Positions 1 through 8,807 of a stretch of DNA of 64,000 bases are shown in pieces; the first letter of the stretch is position 1, and every line of letters starts with the position of its first letter. A model generated the notes under the pieces. That model was not told where the DNA came from, searched no databases, and saw nothing but the letters and a program-made list of their open reading frames with translations. The stretch is from Ga0077553 sp038215275. Its GTDB lineage: Bacteria > Acidobacteriota > Terriglobia > Bryobacterales > Bryobacteraceae. The translations under genes and the position numbers were made by a program. The DNA is taken from assembly GCA_038215275.1 (NCBI GenBank), contig JBBQRA010000001.1, forward strand, positions 1-64,000. Direction: 5' to 3'.

Positions 1-903
1 ATCGACGGCGAAAATCTCGGGTGCCTGCGTCTGCATGCGGAAGGCGAGTTCGAAAGCCTGAATGCGGGCTTCCATGTTGGGATCGTACTGCCGCATCTCG
101 GCGTGGCGGCGGTTAATATTCTGGATCATGTCCAGCTCATACCGTTGCTGTTCCGAAGTGAGACCCTTGTTCACTAGGTACTGAATCGGCTCGGACTTGA
201 TCTCTTCCACCTTCATGCCGGAATGGCCGATCGGCGTGCCTTGAAAGGCGCCTGGCAGAAACGCCGAGCCAAAGTTCTTCGCCCCACCGTGTGACAGCGT
301 CGGCTTGATGGTGATGTAGCCCGGCAGATCCTGATTCTCAGTACCCAAGCCGTAGACAGTCCAAGCCCCCATGCTCGGCCGTACAAACGTGGAACTGCCC
401 GTGAACGATTGCAGCAACGCCGCGCCGTGATCGACACCTTCGCCCACCAGCGACCGAACTACGCAGAGTTGATCGACGCAGTCGCGAACATGCGGAAACA
501 GATCGCTGACCAGAATCCCGCTCTTGCCACCCGGGCGAAACTCCCACGGCGACTTCATCAACGGTCCCGGGGCTTCATCGGCAAACGCGAGCGGACGCTT
601 GATCGGCAGTGGTTTGCCATGATCGCGGACCAAGCGCTCTTTGAAGTCAAACGTGTCGATACTCGACGGACCGCCGTGCATGAACAGGAAGATCACTTTC
701 TTAGCGCGCGGGGAAAAATGCGGCTTGCGAGGAACGAGTGGATTCGTCGAACCGCCCTCCGTCGTCGCAGCCTCCGCCATCATGCTGAGGAAGCCCAGAT
801 ACCCTAAGCCACCGCCGGCCGCCCGGAACGCCGCGCGGCGCGACATCGGCTTCACTCGACGGGAGAAAACTTCCTGGATCGGATCTTTCGTTTTTTTGTC
901 CAT
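1..903 (-). CDS. DUF1501 domain protein, C-terminus cut by window edge
   Basis: The first 301 residues are present and the frame runs off position 1. The start is ATG at 903-901. The N-terminus carries a twin-arginine-like signal (VKPMSRRAAFRAAG followed by a Gly/Leu-rich stretch), then the conserved opening of DUF1501 proteins: a KKVIFLFMHGGPSSIDTFD block and a GKSGILVSDLFPHV block. DUF1501 proteins are predicted to be exported and belong to the alkaline-phosphatase-like superfamily; their substrate is unknown. It lies 25 bp downstream of the PSD1 gene on the same strand. These two families are usual neighbours in Planctomycetes, Verrucomicrobia and Solibacter-type acidobacteria and are probably co-transcribed. 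Family assignment is firm, function is not. Confidence 0.9.
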   Translation of the reverse strand, partial: MDKKTKDPIQEVFSRRVKPMSRRAAFRAAGGGLGYLGFLSMMAEAATTEGGSTNPLVPRKPHFSPRAKKVIFLFMHGGPSSIDTFDFKERLVRDHGKPLPIKRPLAFADEAPGPLMKSPWEFRPGGKSGILVSDLFPHVRDCVDQLCVVRSLVGEGVDHGAALLQSFTGSSTFVRPSMGAWTVYGLGTENQDLPGYITIKPTLSHGGAKNFGSAFLPGAFQGTPIGHSGMKVEEIKSEPIQYLVNKGLTSEQQRYELDMIQNINRRHAEMRQYDPNMEARIQAFELAFRMQTQAPEIFAVD

Positions 904-928
904 GGTTCTACCCTTCGTGCTCCGGTCC

Positions 929-3748
929 TTAGTCGACGTACATGAATTCGTTTGAAGCGATCAGTACGCGGCAGGCGCTCTGCCACGCATCAGCTTCGGT
1001 CATCTTGCCGGCAAACTTCTTCTGGAAGCTGTCGACGTAGCTCAGCATCGCATCGGCTTCGGCCGGCGAGGCGTCCCGGTTCAAGATCCGGGCGATCGCC
1101 CGGTCCACGCGCGGCCGCCCGGCCGGGACTTCCTTCACAAGGGATTCGGCCAACGTCTGCGCCTGGTCCGCTACAAACTTGCTGTTCATCATGAAGAGAG
1201 CTTGGGGCGCCACATTGGTAATGATGCGCCGGCCCTGTGGTGTGGTGGCATCACCGAAGTCAAATAAATTCAACAGTGCGGGCAAGTTCGCCCGGCGCAG
1301 CGGGAGATACACCGTCCGGCGCACCTGTTCTTCCGGGTTAATGCTCAGACGGCCGTTCGAGTTTTCACCGTCCGTCCCGAAGCCACTCTGCATTGAACCG
1401 CCCATGGTCAGATCGAGTTTGCCGGCGATGCCGAGAAGCGCATCGCGCATCTCTTCCACCTGCAACCGGCGCCGCATCGCCCGCGAGAACAACTTGTTTT
1501 CCGGATCCGCCTGGAACTGCTCCGGCTTCGTTGCACTCGCCATCTGATAGGCACTCGAGAGCATCAGCTTCCGGTGCATCGCTTTGACGCTCCAGCCGGA
1601 TTTCACAAACTCCGTCGCGAGGTAGTCGAGCAGCTCCGGATGCGTGGGACGCTCGCCCATCCGGCCGAAGTTATCCGGCGTCCGCACGATCCCTTCGCCA
1701 AAATGACCCTGCCAGATCCGGTTGACCATGACCCGGGCCGACAGCGGATTCTCCGGGCTCGCCAGCCATTCGGCCAACTCCAGCCGTCCGCTGCCCTGCA
1801 CGTTCTGCGGCTGCCGGTCGCCGGCCATCACGATCGGAAAGCGCTTCGGGGCGTCTTCACCCAGCGAACCGTAGTCTCCCCGCAGGAAGACCTTCTGCTG
1901 CACCGGCGTACCTTCCTGCACCGCGCAAGCCATCTCCGGCTCCGGGGGCAAACTTTCCTTCAGCTTCTTCTGCTCCGCCTTTAAGGCGGTGAACTCGGCT
2001 TTTGCCGCCAGGCTCGCTTCCGCATTCAGTACGGGATCGGAGACGCCCATCGGACCACTGTTGTCGAACACTTGCCCGAAGAACCGATCCTTCTCATTGA
2101 TCATCTTCGGCTTCTCGCTGAGCATGTTCTTCTCTTCGATCTGCCGGCGCTGGGGCTTCCGGTAAGCCTCCAGCTTCTTGTGCCAGCCAGCGAGGCTTTC
2201 GCCCGACGACGAAACGAACCCATTGGCGATCCGTTGCGCCGTGGCGTCATCCGCCGCCCCATCCCATTCGGCTAACCACGGCCGCGGAACTTCCCGCGCT
2301 GCGAAGTACTTCACCCAGCGGTCCAACGTCTTCTCGTCCACCTGACGCGCCGAGGCAACCGTCGCCACATCCGCCTTTTTCAGTTCCACTTCCCGCGCCG
2401 CCATCATATACGCCGGGATCTGCGGCACCAGCTTTTCCTGCAGCCGCCGGCGCTCCTTCTCCATGGCGATCTCGAGATCAATCTGCTTGTGCTGCACCAA
2501 GGCCTCGGCGGCCTCGTACTTCTCGTACTGCTCTTTCGGCACAAGCGGCGTGAATAGCAGCTTCGAGACGTGGCTTTGATCGTCCTTGAAATTCTTCGTT
2601 GAAGCGAACATACCCACCATGCCGTAGTAGTCCTTGGCATAGAAGGGATCGAACTTGTGGTCGTGACAACGAGCGCAGGCCAACGTCACTCCGAGGAACG
2701 TCTTCGACACCGTATCCACTTGCTCGTCGTAGATGTCGTAGAGCATTTTCTGCTTGTCCTGCTGCGCAATCGCTTTGGCGCCTAGCGCCAGGAACCCGGT
2801 TGCAATTATGCCCTCCCGATTTAATCCCGGCTTCCCGTCACGGGCCGGCAGGAGATCCCCGGCCAACTGTTCCTTCACAAACTGGTTGTACGGCAGGTCC
2901 TCGTTGAAGGCGTTAATTACATAATCTCGATACTTGAAGGCGTAAGGATACCGATGGTCTTCATCGTTGCCGGTCGAATCGGCATACCGGGCAATGTCGA
3001 GCCAGTGGCGTCCCCACTTTTCGCCGTACCGGGGCGAGGCCAGGAGCCGCTCGACCACCTTCTTGAAAGCATCCGGCGAACGGTCTGCCGCAAAGTCTTT
3101 CATCTCCTGTTCGGTTGGCGGCAGTCCAGTCAGGTCGTAGGCCGCCCGCCGCAGCAGGGTCAACCGGTCGGCCGGCGGGGCCGGTTTCACACCCTTCTCT
3201 TCCAACTTCGCCATCAGGAACGCATCCACCGGCGCTTGCACCCACGCCTTATTCCTCACCGGAGGAGGCTGCTGCGGCTTCACCGGCTGGAAGGCCCAAA
3301 ACTGCTTATCTTCCTCGCTGAGTTTGTTTCCGTGCTTCCGGGTACCGCTACCACCGGCCGCCACGACTCCGGCCTTCGGATCGTAGCCCGGCCATGGCGC
3401 GCCCATCGTGACCCACTCCCGCAGCGAGGCGATCTCATGGTCTTTCAGCTTGCCCATGGGCGGCATCTTCAGCTTGCCCTCGTAGCTCGTCACCTGCAGC
3501 AGCAAGCTCTGCTCCGGGCTCTCCCCGTTGACAAGCGACCCGCTCCCGCCGCCAGCCATAAACGCAGCAGCGCTCGACATGTCCAGCGCCGATGTCTTTA
3601 CCTTCTCGTTATGGCACATCTGGCACTTTTGGGCCAAGACGGGACGGATGTTCTTCTCAAAGAACTCTGTATGCTCCTGGTTTGGGACCTGAGCAATTGC
3701 CGCTCCGGCAAACATCGTCAACATCAACGCTGAACGGAAAACCAACAT
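929..3748 (-). CDS. PSD1 / DUF1549 / DUF1553 cytochrome-type exported protein
   Basis: 939 residues from the ATG at 3748, which has GAGG about 9 bases upstream; an in-frame ATG at 3826 is less likely because the signal peptide (MLVFRSALM, hydrophobic core, AIAQ) begins at 3748. One haem-binding CxxCH motif (CQMCH, residues 42-46) lies in the N-terminal planctomycete-type cytochrome c domain, followed by DUF1549 (about residues 180-400, with WGRHWLDIARYADS) and C-terminal DUF1553 (about 650-920, with NPLSARVMVNRIWQ). The product is predicted to be a periplasmic or outer-membrane c-type haem protein. It is usually paired with DUF1501, as here. Its role, possibly in polysaccharide breakdown, is proposed from context in other genomes but not shown. 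Confidence 0.92.
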   Translation of the reverse strand: MLVFRSALMLTMFAGAAIAQVPNQEHTEFFEKNIRPVLAQKCQMCHNEKVKTSALDMSSAAAFMAGGGSGSLVNGESPEQSLLLQVTSYEGKLKMPPMGKLKDHEIASLREWVTMGAPWPGYDPKAGVVAAGGSGTRKHGNKLSEEDKQFWAFQPVKPQQPPPVRNKAWVQAPVDAFLMAKLEEKGVKPAPPADRLTLLRRAAYDLTGLPPTEQEMKDFAADRSPDAFKKVVERLLASPRYGEKWGRHWLDIARYADSTGNDEDHRYPYAFKYRDYVINAFNEDLPYNQFVKEQLAGDLLPARDGKPGLNREGIIATGFLALGAKAIAQQDKQKMLYDIYDEQVDTVSKTFLGVTLACARCHDHKFDPFYAKDYYGMVGMFASTKNFKDDQSHVSKLLFTPLVPKEQYEKYEAAEALVQHKQIDLEIAMEKERRRLQEKLVPQIPAYMMAAREVELKKADVATVASARQVDEKTLDRWVKYFAAREVPRPWLAEWDGAADDATAQRIANGFVSSSGESLAGWHKKLEAYRKPQRRQIEEKNMLSEKPKMINEKDRFFGQVFDNSGPMGVSDPVLNAEASLAAKAEFTALKAEQKKLKESLPPEPEMACAVQEGTPVQQKVFLRGDYGSLGEDAPKRFPIVMAGDRQPQNVQGSGRLELAEWLASPENPLSARVMVNRIWQGHFGEGIVRTPDNFGRMGERPTHPELLDYLATEFVKSGWSVKAMHRKLMLSSAYQMASATKPEQFQADPENKLFSRAMRRRLQVEEMRDALLGIAGKLDLTMGGSMQSGFGTDGENSNGRLSINPEEQVRRTVYLPLRRANLPALLNLFDFGDATTPQGRRIITNVAPQALFMMNSKFVADQAQTLAESLVKEVPAGRPRVDRAIARILNRDASPAEADAMLSYVDSFQKKFAGKMTEADAWQSACRVLIASNEFMYVD

Positions 3749-3866
3749 GGACAGCACACCTCGAATCGATACGAGCAAAGACACAGCCCGCATTATTAAG
3801 TTATCCCAATTAGCCTTGTAAGTCAAAGGTCAGGCATGCTTCCGGACGCGGTAAAATAAGGGTCCC

Positions 3867-4331
3867 GTGACGTTTCCCGACCACGAAAAGTACATGCGCT
3901 TAGCCCTCGAACAGGCCCGCTTGGCCGACGCTGCAGGCGAGGTCCCCGTGGGGGCCGTACTGGTGGATCAAGATGAGATCCTGGCCGCCACTCACAACTC
4001 TCCGGTAACGCTTCACGACCCCACGGCCCACGCCGAGATCCTTGCCCTCCGGGCCGCTGGCCTCCGCCGGTCGAACTACCGCCTGCCCGGCGCCACCCTG
4101 TATGTCACCCTCGAACCCTGCATCATGTGCGCTGGCGCCATCGTACACGCCCGGATTGGCACCGTGGTCTTCGGCGCTCGCGATCTGCGCTTCGGCGGCG
4201 TCAGAAGCAAGTTCGCCCTCGCCGACAGCGACCTGTTGAACCACCAGGTCACTGTCGTCGAGGGCGTCTTGGGCGACGTCTGCACCGCGATGCTGCAAAG
4301 CTTCTTCGCAGGCAAACGATTCGCGGGCTAG
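3867..4331 (+). CDS. tadA: tRNA-specific adenosine(34) deaminase TadA
   Basis: 154 residues from a GTG start at 3867; the ribosome site is weak (AAGG about 6 bases upstream). It belongs to the cytidine/deoxycytidylate deaminase fold, with zinc ligands and catalytic Glu in THAE form at residues 54-57 (His55, Glu57) and PCIMC at 84-88 (Cys85, Cys88). The following GAIVHARIGTVVFGARD and FGG pattern are typical of TadA rather than of nucleoside deaminases. It converts the wobble adenosine of tRNA-Arg(ACG) to inosine in the cytoplasm. Its TAG stop directly abuts the stop of the opposing gene at 4332. Guanine deaminase is the nearest alternative but less likely. Confidence 0.93.
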   Translation: MTFPDHEKYMRLALEQARLADAAGEVPVGAVLVDQDEILAATHNSPVTLHDPTAHAEILALRAAGLRRSNYRLPGATLYVTLEPCIMCAGAIVHARIGTVVFGARDLRFGGVRSKFALADSDLLNHQVTVVEGVLGDVCTAMLQSFFAGKRFAG

Positions 4332-4916
4332 CTAGGCGGCTTTCTTCAATGGCACCATGCTCGACAGCGGTTCATGCGTCCGCTCCATCTGGACGACCTT
4401 CCGCATCCGGATCTCGGACAAGTCTTCCGGCTTCGCACCTTTGAAGTACTCATCAAGCGGGAACAGGGCAAACGGCCGCAGTTCCCGGAAGACGCGTCCC
4501 AACGCTTCTTCAATCCGATAGACGTGGTGGAAAAACGTGCCCTTGTCCATCTTGAGCCGCGCGCAGCACAACACGTTGTTGGCGCCGAGCAGGTAATGGA
4601 ACTTGAAGATCTCGTACTGTTCGGGGGTGAGCGTCCGCCTCGACACGAGCAAGAAGTCGGCCATATACTCCTCGTCCTTCCGGCCCCATGTATTTCTCCG
4701 TGCCTTTCCGCCAGAGTATTCGAGACTCACTTGAGTCATGCTTTTTTCTTTGCTGGCACATTCGCGAAAGCGCCGATAGCAGGCGCGAAAAATCGTGCGC
4801 ATCACACAAGAACAAGGTGATGATCCGCCTCGTTTACCGAGGCGCAGGCCCAAACCGTGGCAGTGCGTACACTGAGAGGCGGCGAGCGCGATTGTGTCTG
4901 TCCGAGTCCATTCCAT
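4332..4916 (-). CDS. Zinc-ribbon plus sigma-region-4-like HTH protein, function unknown
   Basis: 194 residues from ATG at 4916, chosen because GAGGAGA lies 9 bases upstream; a longer reading to 5018 would start upstream of the likely promoter at 4988-5015. The N-terminus holds a four-cysteine cluster, C16-x2-C19-x-G and C35-x-C37, suggesting a DnaJ-like or zinc-ribbon metal site. The middle (about residues 95-150) reads as a helix-turn-helix of sigma region 4 type: LTPEQYEIFKFHYLLG, then A..LKMDKGTFFHHVYRIEEALGRVF. No named family was recognised. It is divergently transcribed from an XRE-S24 protein across a 274-bp AT-rich gap, which suggests a regulatory pair. DNA binding is inference. Confidence 0.7.
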   Translation of the reverse strand: MEWTRTDTIALAASQCTHCHGLGLRLGKRGGSSPCSCVMRTIFRACYRRFRECASKEKSMTQVSLEYSGGKARRNTWGRKDEEYMADFLLVSRRTLTPEQYEIFKFHYLLGANNVLCCARLKMDKGTFFHHVYRIEEALGRVFRELRPFALFPLDEYFKGAKPEDLSEIRMRKVVQMERTHEPLSSMVPLKKAA

Positions 4917-4987
4917 TTGTACGATCTCCTCAAGGTAAGCCTTCCGATGTATTCCCAGAAGTACGCCTTGCTTCCAATTCCAATCCC

Positions 4988-5015
4988 ACAATACTTTCCC
5001 CCCAATTTCCGTCAA
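4988..5015 (-). promoter_or_regulatory. Candidate sigma-70-type promoter for the zinc-ribbon/HTH gene
   Basis: On the minus strand, TTGACG (5015-5010), a 16-base spacer and TATTGT (4993-4988) match -35/-10 consensus at 5 of 6 and 4 of 6 positions. The predicted transcript starts about 65 bases before the ATG at 4916. This supports the shorter gene start. Confidence 0.5.
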
Positions 5016-5056
5016 CAAAATCCTATTTCTTCCTTGAGAATAAATTCCTTATTTCC

Positions 5057-5185
5057 AATACCCCCATACACCTTAATCAATTCAGTCGTTTGCGGGTATT
5101 CTTATAAGAAATACCCACACCAAATCCGAAAATTCCCTGCTACGCTTCATAGCAGAGTTGGTACCTATTTCCCGGAGGAATACCC
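5057..5185. promoter_or_regulatory. Repeated AATACCC half-sites with a near-perfect dyad (candidate operator)
   Basis: The divergent gap contains AATACCC at 5057-5063, 5110-5116 and 5179-5185, and its reverse complement GGGTATT at 5094-5100. The copies at 5094 and 5110 form a dyad (5094-5116) around the palindrome CTTATAAG, which includes a -10-like TATAAG at 5103-5108. The last copy overlaps the ribosome-binding site of the S24 gene. This arrangement fits binding by the XRE protein to its own promoter. Position and repetition are seen; the regulator is inferred. Confidence 0.5.
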
Positions 5186-5190
5186 CTTCA

Positions 5191-5907
5191 GTGCGTACTT
5201 TGCTCCTTGCCCATGTCCAGGAAAGCCTGGTTGAGGAACTCCGCCGCCGCGTCCGTAACGGAGAATCCACCGAGCGAGCCCTCGCTAAACTCACTGGCAT
5301 TTCCCAGCCGCACATGCATAACGTACTGAAAGGACAGCGGTTACTTTCAGGAGAGCTTGCCGACGCCATTCTCCAACGGCTGCAACTCTCCATTCTCGAC
5401 CTCATCGACCGCAACGAATTGGTGGCCTTTCTCAATCGCAACGCCAATCTGGAGGCCCGCGCAGTAGCTGTGCCGGTCCTCGAAGGCTTGCTTGGTCCCG
5501 GCCACCCCCTTCCGCGCCAAGTCTCCTCCCCCGAAGTTCACACTGTCCCCCACGAACACGCCGTCACCGCCACTCAACCCGTTGTCGTCCGCCTTGCCGC
5601 CGACCCCGACATGACCGATGTGTTTTCCGAAGGAGACCTGATTTTGCTCGATCAGTCCGAGACGCTTCGTACCTACCGGCAACCGCACGGCTACTACGTC
5701 GTCAATACCGAAGCCGGGGCCTTCGTCCGAGCCATCCGGCGGGAGGGCAATGAATTGCTTCTGCTTACCGGCGCCAACCGGGACCGGCCGGACCCCAATA
5801 CCGCGCGGGTCCCGCTTGAAAACGTCGACCTGCTCCGCCTGGTACTTGCCAGGGTCGTCTGGCTCAACCGGAGACGGCGTTGGGAGGATCTACCGGCGAG
5901 CGGCTAG
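5191..5907 (+). CDS. XRE-type HTH protein with degenerate S24 (LexA-like) domain
   Basis: 238 residues from GTG at 5191, preceded by GGAGGAA with about 10 bases spacing. Residues about 25-55 form an XRE/Cro helix-turn-helix (ALAKLTGISQPHMHNVLKG). Residues about 125-230 look like the S24/LexA C-terminal fold (DMTDVFSEGDLILLD; FVRAIRREGNELLLLTGAN). The catalytic dyad appears to be missing: the usual Ser before Met is Asp140, and the usual Lys is Arg180. Self-cleavage as in LexA or CI is therefore unlikely. It is divergent from the zinc-ribbon/HTH gene, with candidate operators between them, and overlaps the 3' end of the opposing glycosyltransferase by 18 bp. The target genes are unknown. Confidence 0.8.
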   Translation: MRTLLLAHVQESLVEELRRRVRNGESTERALAKLTGISQPHMHNVLKGQRLLSGELADAILQRLQLSILDLIDRNELVAFLNRNANLEARAVAVPVLEGLLGPGHPLPRQVSSPEVHTVPHEHAVTATQPVVVRLAADPDMTDVFSEGDLILLDQSETLRTYRQPHGYYVVNTEAGAFVRAIRREGNELLLLTGANRDRPDPNTARVPLENVDLLRLVLARVVWLNRRRRWEDLPASG

Positions 5908-7020
5908 AACTTCTCGGTAGGTTTCTAACACCTGCGCCGCAGTTTCGTACCAGCTGAATCGGCGCACTTGGTCGAATCCCCGCTCCACCAGTGAGCATCG
6001 GAGGGCCTCATTCAGCAGCACTTCCTTGATTCCACGAGCGATGTCGAAGACGTTTTCAGGCTTCACGATCATCGCCGCGTCGCCGACCACTTCCGGGAGC
6101 GAGCTGACTCCGCTCGTCACCACCGGGGTCCCCGAGGCCATGGCCTCGAGCGGCGGCAGCCCGAATCCTTCATACAAAGAGGGGAAGACGAACACTTCGG
6201 CCGAACGATAGAACGCGTGAAGCGCTTCTGAGGGAACGAAGCCAAGGAACCGGACCTGTTTTTCTACCCGGCCCTGGAGTACGGCCCGGCGAATGTTCGG
6301 ATACTTCGACATCTCATCGCCGATGATTACCAGCCGCAGATCCTTATACCGGGGATGGTCTTCGAGGTCCTCCCGCAGAACGGCGAACGCCTCGATAATG
6401 CGGGCCACATTTTTCTGCGGCCGCACGGAACCGGCGTAAAGCAGAAAGGGGTAGTGGATCTGGTATCTATCCAGGGTTTCCTGTACGTCGGAGGTAGCGC
6501 CAAGCGTCGGAAAGTCTACGTCGATCGCGTTGTAGATCCGCCGCACTCTTGCCGACGGAATGTTCAAAAGATTCAGCACATCGCGTCGTGTCGACTCGCT
6601 GACGGCGATCACGCGGTCCGCCCGAACCAATCCACGACGGAATCGCATCCGGTGCATCCGGTCGCGCGCTTCGTTGCCAAAGCCGAAGACCAGCGTAGAA
6701 AGATCGTGGGTCGTAACTACGTACGGCCTCGGCAGGAACCACGGAACCGTGCTCACGGGGATATGAACCAGGTCCGGCTTCAGCGCCCGTAAGAACCAGG
6801 GGAAGGCGATGTTGTCCATCCGATCCTTGTCAGCCCGCTCATACGGGATCGCCTGGAAGCGACCCGGCAGCCCCGCCAGTTCTTCGACATCTTCCGGCTT
6901 CGCGATGAGCCTGAATTCAAATTCGCTGTCGACCTTCGCCAACGTCCAGACGAGATTTCGGATATAAGTGCCGTACCCGAAATCCCGCCAGTGGCGAACA
7001 TCAATCGCGACAAGGGCCAT
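5890..7020 (-). CDS. Glycosyltransferase family 4 (GT-B) protein
   Basis: 376 residues from ATG at 7020, 5 bp after the glyA stop; an upstream in-frame ATG at 7047 lies inside glyA. The N-terminal half has a GYGTYIRNL loop and an N-terminal GT4 domain. The C-terminal half has the glycosyltransferase group 1 fold with LLYAGSVRPQKNVARIIEAF, the LGFVPSEAL block and the donor-site motif YEGFGLPPLEAMASGTPVV. It likely transfers a sugar from a nucleotide donor to an envelope glycan or lipid. The acceptor is unknown. It is the third gene of an rpiB-glyA-GT run, although there is no metabolic link to these neighbours. Confidence 0.9.
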   Translation of the reverse strand: MALVAIDVRHWRDFGYGTYIRNLVWTLAKVDSEFEFRLIAKPEDVEELAGLPGRFQAIPYERADKDRMDNIAFPWFLRALKPDLVHIPVSTVPWFLPRPYVVTTHDLSTLVFGFGNEARDRMHRMRFRRGLVRADRVIAVSESTRRDVLNLLNIPSARVRRIYNAIDVDFPTLGATSDVQETLDRYQIHYPFLLYAGSVRPQKNVARIIEAFAVLREDLEDHPRYKDLRLVIIGDEMSKYPNIRRAVLQGRVEKQVRFLGFVPSEALHAFYRSAEVFVFPSLYEGFGLPPLEAMASGTPVVTSGVSSLPEVVGDAAMIVKPENVFDIARGIKEVLLNEALRCSLVERGFDQVRRFSWYETAAQVLETYREVLAARR

Positions 7021-7025
7021 CGGCG

Positions 7026-8312
7026 CTAGGCCCGCGCCAATTTCCACTCATAAAGGGGGTGCTGGTCGGTCAATTGGCCCACTTTGGCTCGGACGGCGTG
7101 GATAACCGGGGTTGCCCCCTCCAATCCGTTCGCGGCCACCGCGTCAAGCACCTCGGTAATCAACGCGCCCACCGTCCGCATCTCCGGCGCGGTGAATCCG
7201 CGGGTGGTCAACGCGGGAGAACCGACACGGATACCGCTCGGGTTCATCGGCGGATTCGCATCGAACGGAATACCGTTCTTGTTAACGGTGATGTAGGCGT
7301 CGTCGAGCGCCTTTTCGGCATCCTTGCCCTTCACGCCCTTCGCGAAGACGTCGATCAGAGCCAAATGCGTATCGGTCCCGCCGCTAACCACGCGGTAGCC
7401 GCCGGCGGCAATCGCCGAGGCCATTGCCTGCGCGTTCTCGATCACCTGCCGCTGGTAGTCCACGAACGACGGCTTCAGCGCCTCAAGGAAGCACGTCGCC
7501 TTCGCAGCAATGACATGCACCAACGGTCCGCCTTGCTGACCGGGGAATACGCACCGATCGATAATCGCTGCATACTGACTCCGGCACAGAATCAATCCGC
7601 TCCGCGGCCCGCGCAGCGTTTTGTGCGTCGTCGTGGTCACCACATCGGCATGGACCATCGGGTTCGGATAGAGTCCCGCCGCCACGAGGCCCGAAAAGTG
7701 CGCCATATCCACCAGGAAATAAGCGCCCACCGAATCAGCAATCTCCCGGAACTTGGCAAAGTCGATGATGCGCGAGTAGGCGCTCGCCCCGGCGATGATC
7801 ATCTTCGGCTTATGCTCTTCGGCCAGACGAGCCACCTGATCGTAGTCGATCCGCTGGTCTTCCTGCTTCACGCCGTAGCTGACCACCTTATACAGCTTGC
7901 CCGAAAAGTTCAGCTTGTGACCGTGGGTCAAATGGCCGCCGTGGGCCAGGTCCATTCCCAGAAGCGTGTCGCCCGGTTCGAGCAGCGCCATGTAAGCCGC
8001 GGCGTTAGCTTGCGAGCCGGAGTGGGGCTGAACATTGGCATGTTCGGCCTGGAACAACTGCTTGGCCCTGTCGCGGGCCAAAGTCTCCACCACGTCCGCG
8101 TACTCGCAGCCCCCGTAGTAGCGTTTGCCCGGGTAGCCTTCCGCGTATTTGTTGGTGAACACACTGCCGGTGGCTTCGAGAATCGCCTCCGACGTGAAAT
8201 TCTCGCTCGCAATCAGCTCCAGCCGGCTATTTTGCCGCTCGGCCTCATGCTGGATCGCTTCATAGACCTGCGGATCGACTTCGGCCAGGGGCCGGTACAT
8301 AGAGTTGCTCAT
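7026..8312 (-). CDS. glyA: Serine hydroxymethyltransferase
   Basis: 428 residues, full length for the bacterial enzyme. It catalyses the PLP-dependent, reversible transfer of the serine hydroxymethyl group to tetrahydrofolate, giving glycine and 5,10-methylene-THF in the cytoplasm. Visible signatures: LIASENFTS near residue 33, YAEGYPGKRYYGGCE at 56-70, and the PLP lysine region VVTTTTHKTLRGPRSG with Lys231. The gene begins 4 bp after rpiB and is followed after 5 bp by a GT4 glycosyltransferase, so translational coupling is likely. Confidence 0.98.
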   Translation of the reverse strand: MSNSMYRPLAEVDPQVYEAIQHEAERQNSRLELIASENFTSEAILEATGSVFTNKYAEGYPGKRYYGGCEYADVVETLARDRAKQLFQAEHANVQPHSGSQANAAAYMALLEPGDTLLGMDLAHGGHLTHGHKLNFSGKLYKVVSYGVKQEDQRIDYDQVARLAEEHKPKMIIAGASAYSRIIDFAKFREIADSVGAYFLVDMAHFSGLVAAGLYPNPMVHADVVTTTTHKTLRGPRSGLILCRSQYAAIIDRCVFPGQQGGPLVHVIAAKATCFLEALKPSFVDYQRQVIENAQAMASAIAAGGYRVVSGGTDTHLALIDVFAKGVKGKDAEKALDDAYITVNKNGIPFDANPPMNPSGIRVGSPALTTRGFTAPEMRTVGALITEVLDAVAANGLEGATPVIHAVRAKVGQLTDQHPLYEWKLARA

Positions 8313-8316
8313 TCCT

Positions 8317-8760
8317 TTATTCCGTCTGCTCCAGGATCTTAATCTTGTCGAGGCGCCGCTGGTGGCGGCCGCCCTCGAATTCGGTCGTCAAGAACACGTC
8401 CATCATCGCCTCGGCTAACGCTGGTTCCGTATACTTCGCGCCGATTGCCAGGATGTTGGCGTCATTGTGGCGCCGCACGTAAGAAACTTCATCCGTGCTC
8501 GTGCCCAGCGCAGCGCGGACACCGTTAATTTTGTTCGCCGCGATCGACATGCCGACGCCGCTCGAACACACCAGCACGCCCTTCTCCACTTCTCCATTCC
8601 GCACCGAATGGCCCACTGCGGCCGCGAAATCCGGGTAGTCCGTCGATTCGGTCGACGTGGTTCCCAGATCCACCACCTCGTGCCCTTCCTCGCGCAGCTT
8701 ATCGCGAAGCTGCTCTTTCAGTACGAAACCCGCGTGGTCAGATCCGATAGCAATCTTCAT
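8317..8760 (-). CDS. rpiB: Ribose-5-phosphate isomerase B
   Basis: 147 residues. It interconverts ribose 5-phosphate and ribulose 5-phosphate in the pentose phosphate pathway. Motifs are GSDHAG (6-11), the phosphate and active-site loop CSSGVGM (65-71, catalytic Cys65) and the RRHNDANILAIG block, all typical of the RpiB/LacAB family. It is the first gene of the rpiB-glyA-GT4 run. The 47-bp gap to divergent proS holds the promoters for both directions. An allose-phosphate isomerase variant cannot be excluded. Confidence 0.95.
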   Translation of the reverse strand: MKIAIGSDHAGFVLKEQLRDKLREEGHEVVDLGTTSTESTDYPDFAAAVGHSVRNGEVEKGVLVCSSGVGMSIAANKINGVRAALGTSTDEVSYVRRHNDANILAIGAKYTEPALAEAMMDVFLTTEFEGGRHQRRLDKIKILEQTE

Positions 8761-8807
8761 AACCGCTTAAACCTTTAGTCTACCATGCTAAAATCGGTGA
8801 ATTCTCT

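Noticed and set aside
4917..5018. N-terminal extension of the zinc-ribbon protein up to 5018
   Set aside because: It lies across the candidate promoter, has no ribosome site, and the ATG at 4916 has a strong one.
4332..5907. A prophage or integrative element around the XRE-S24 protein
   Set aside because: No integrase, attachment repeats, structural genes or tRNA gene are nearby, and the flanking genes are ordinary housekeeping genes.
7059..8342. A 427-codon plus-strand open frame opposite glyA
   Set aside because: Arg/His-rich, without a domain; glyA on the other strand is certain.
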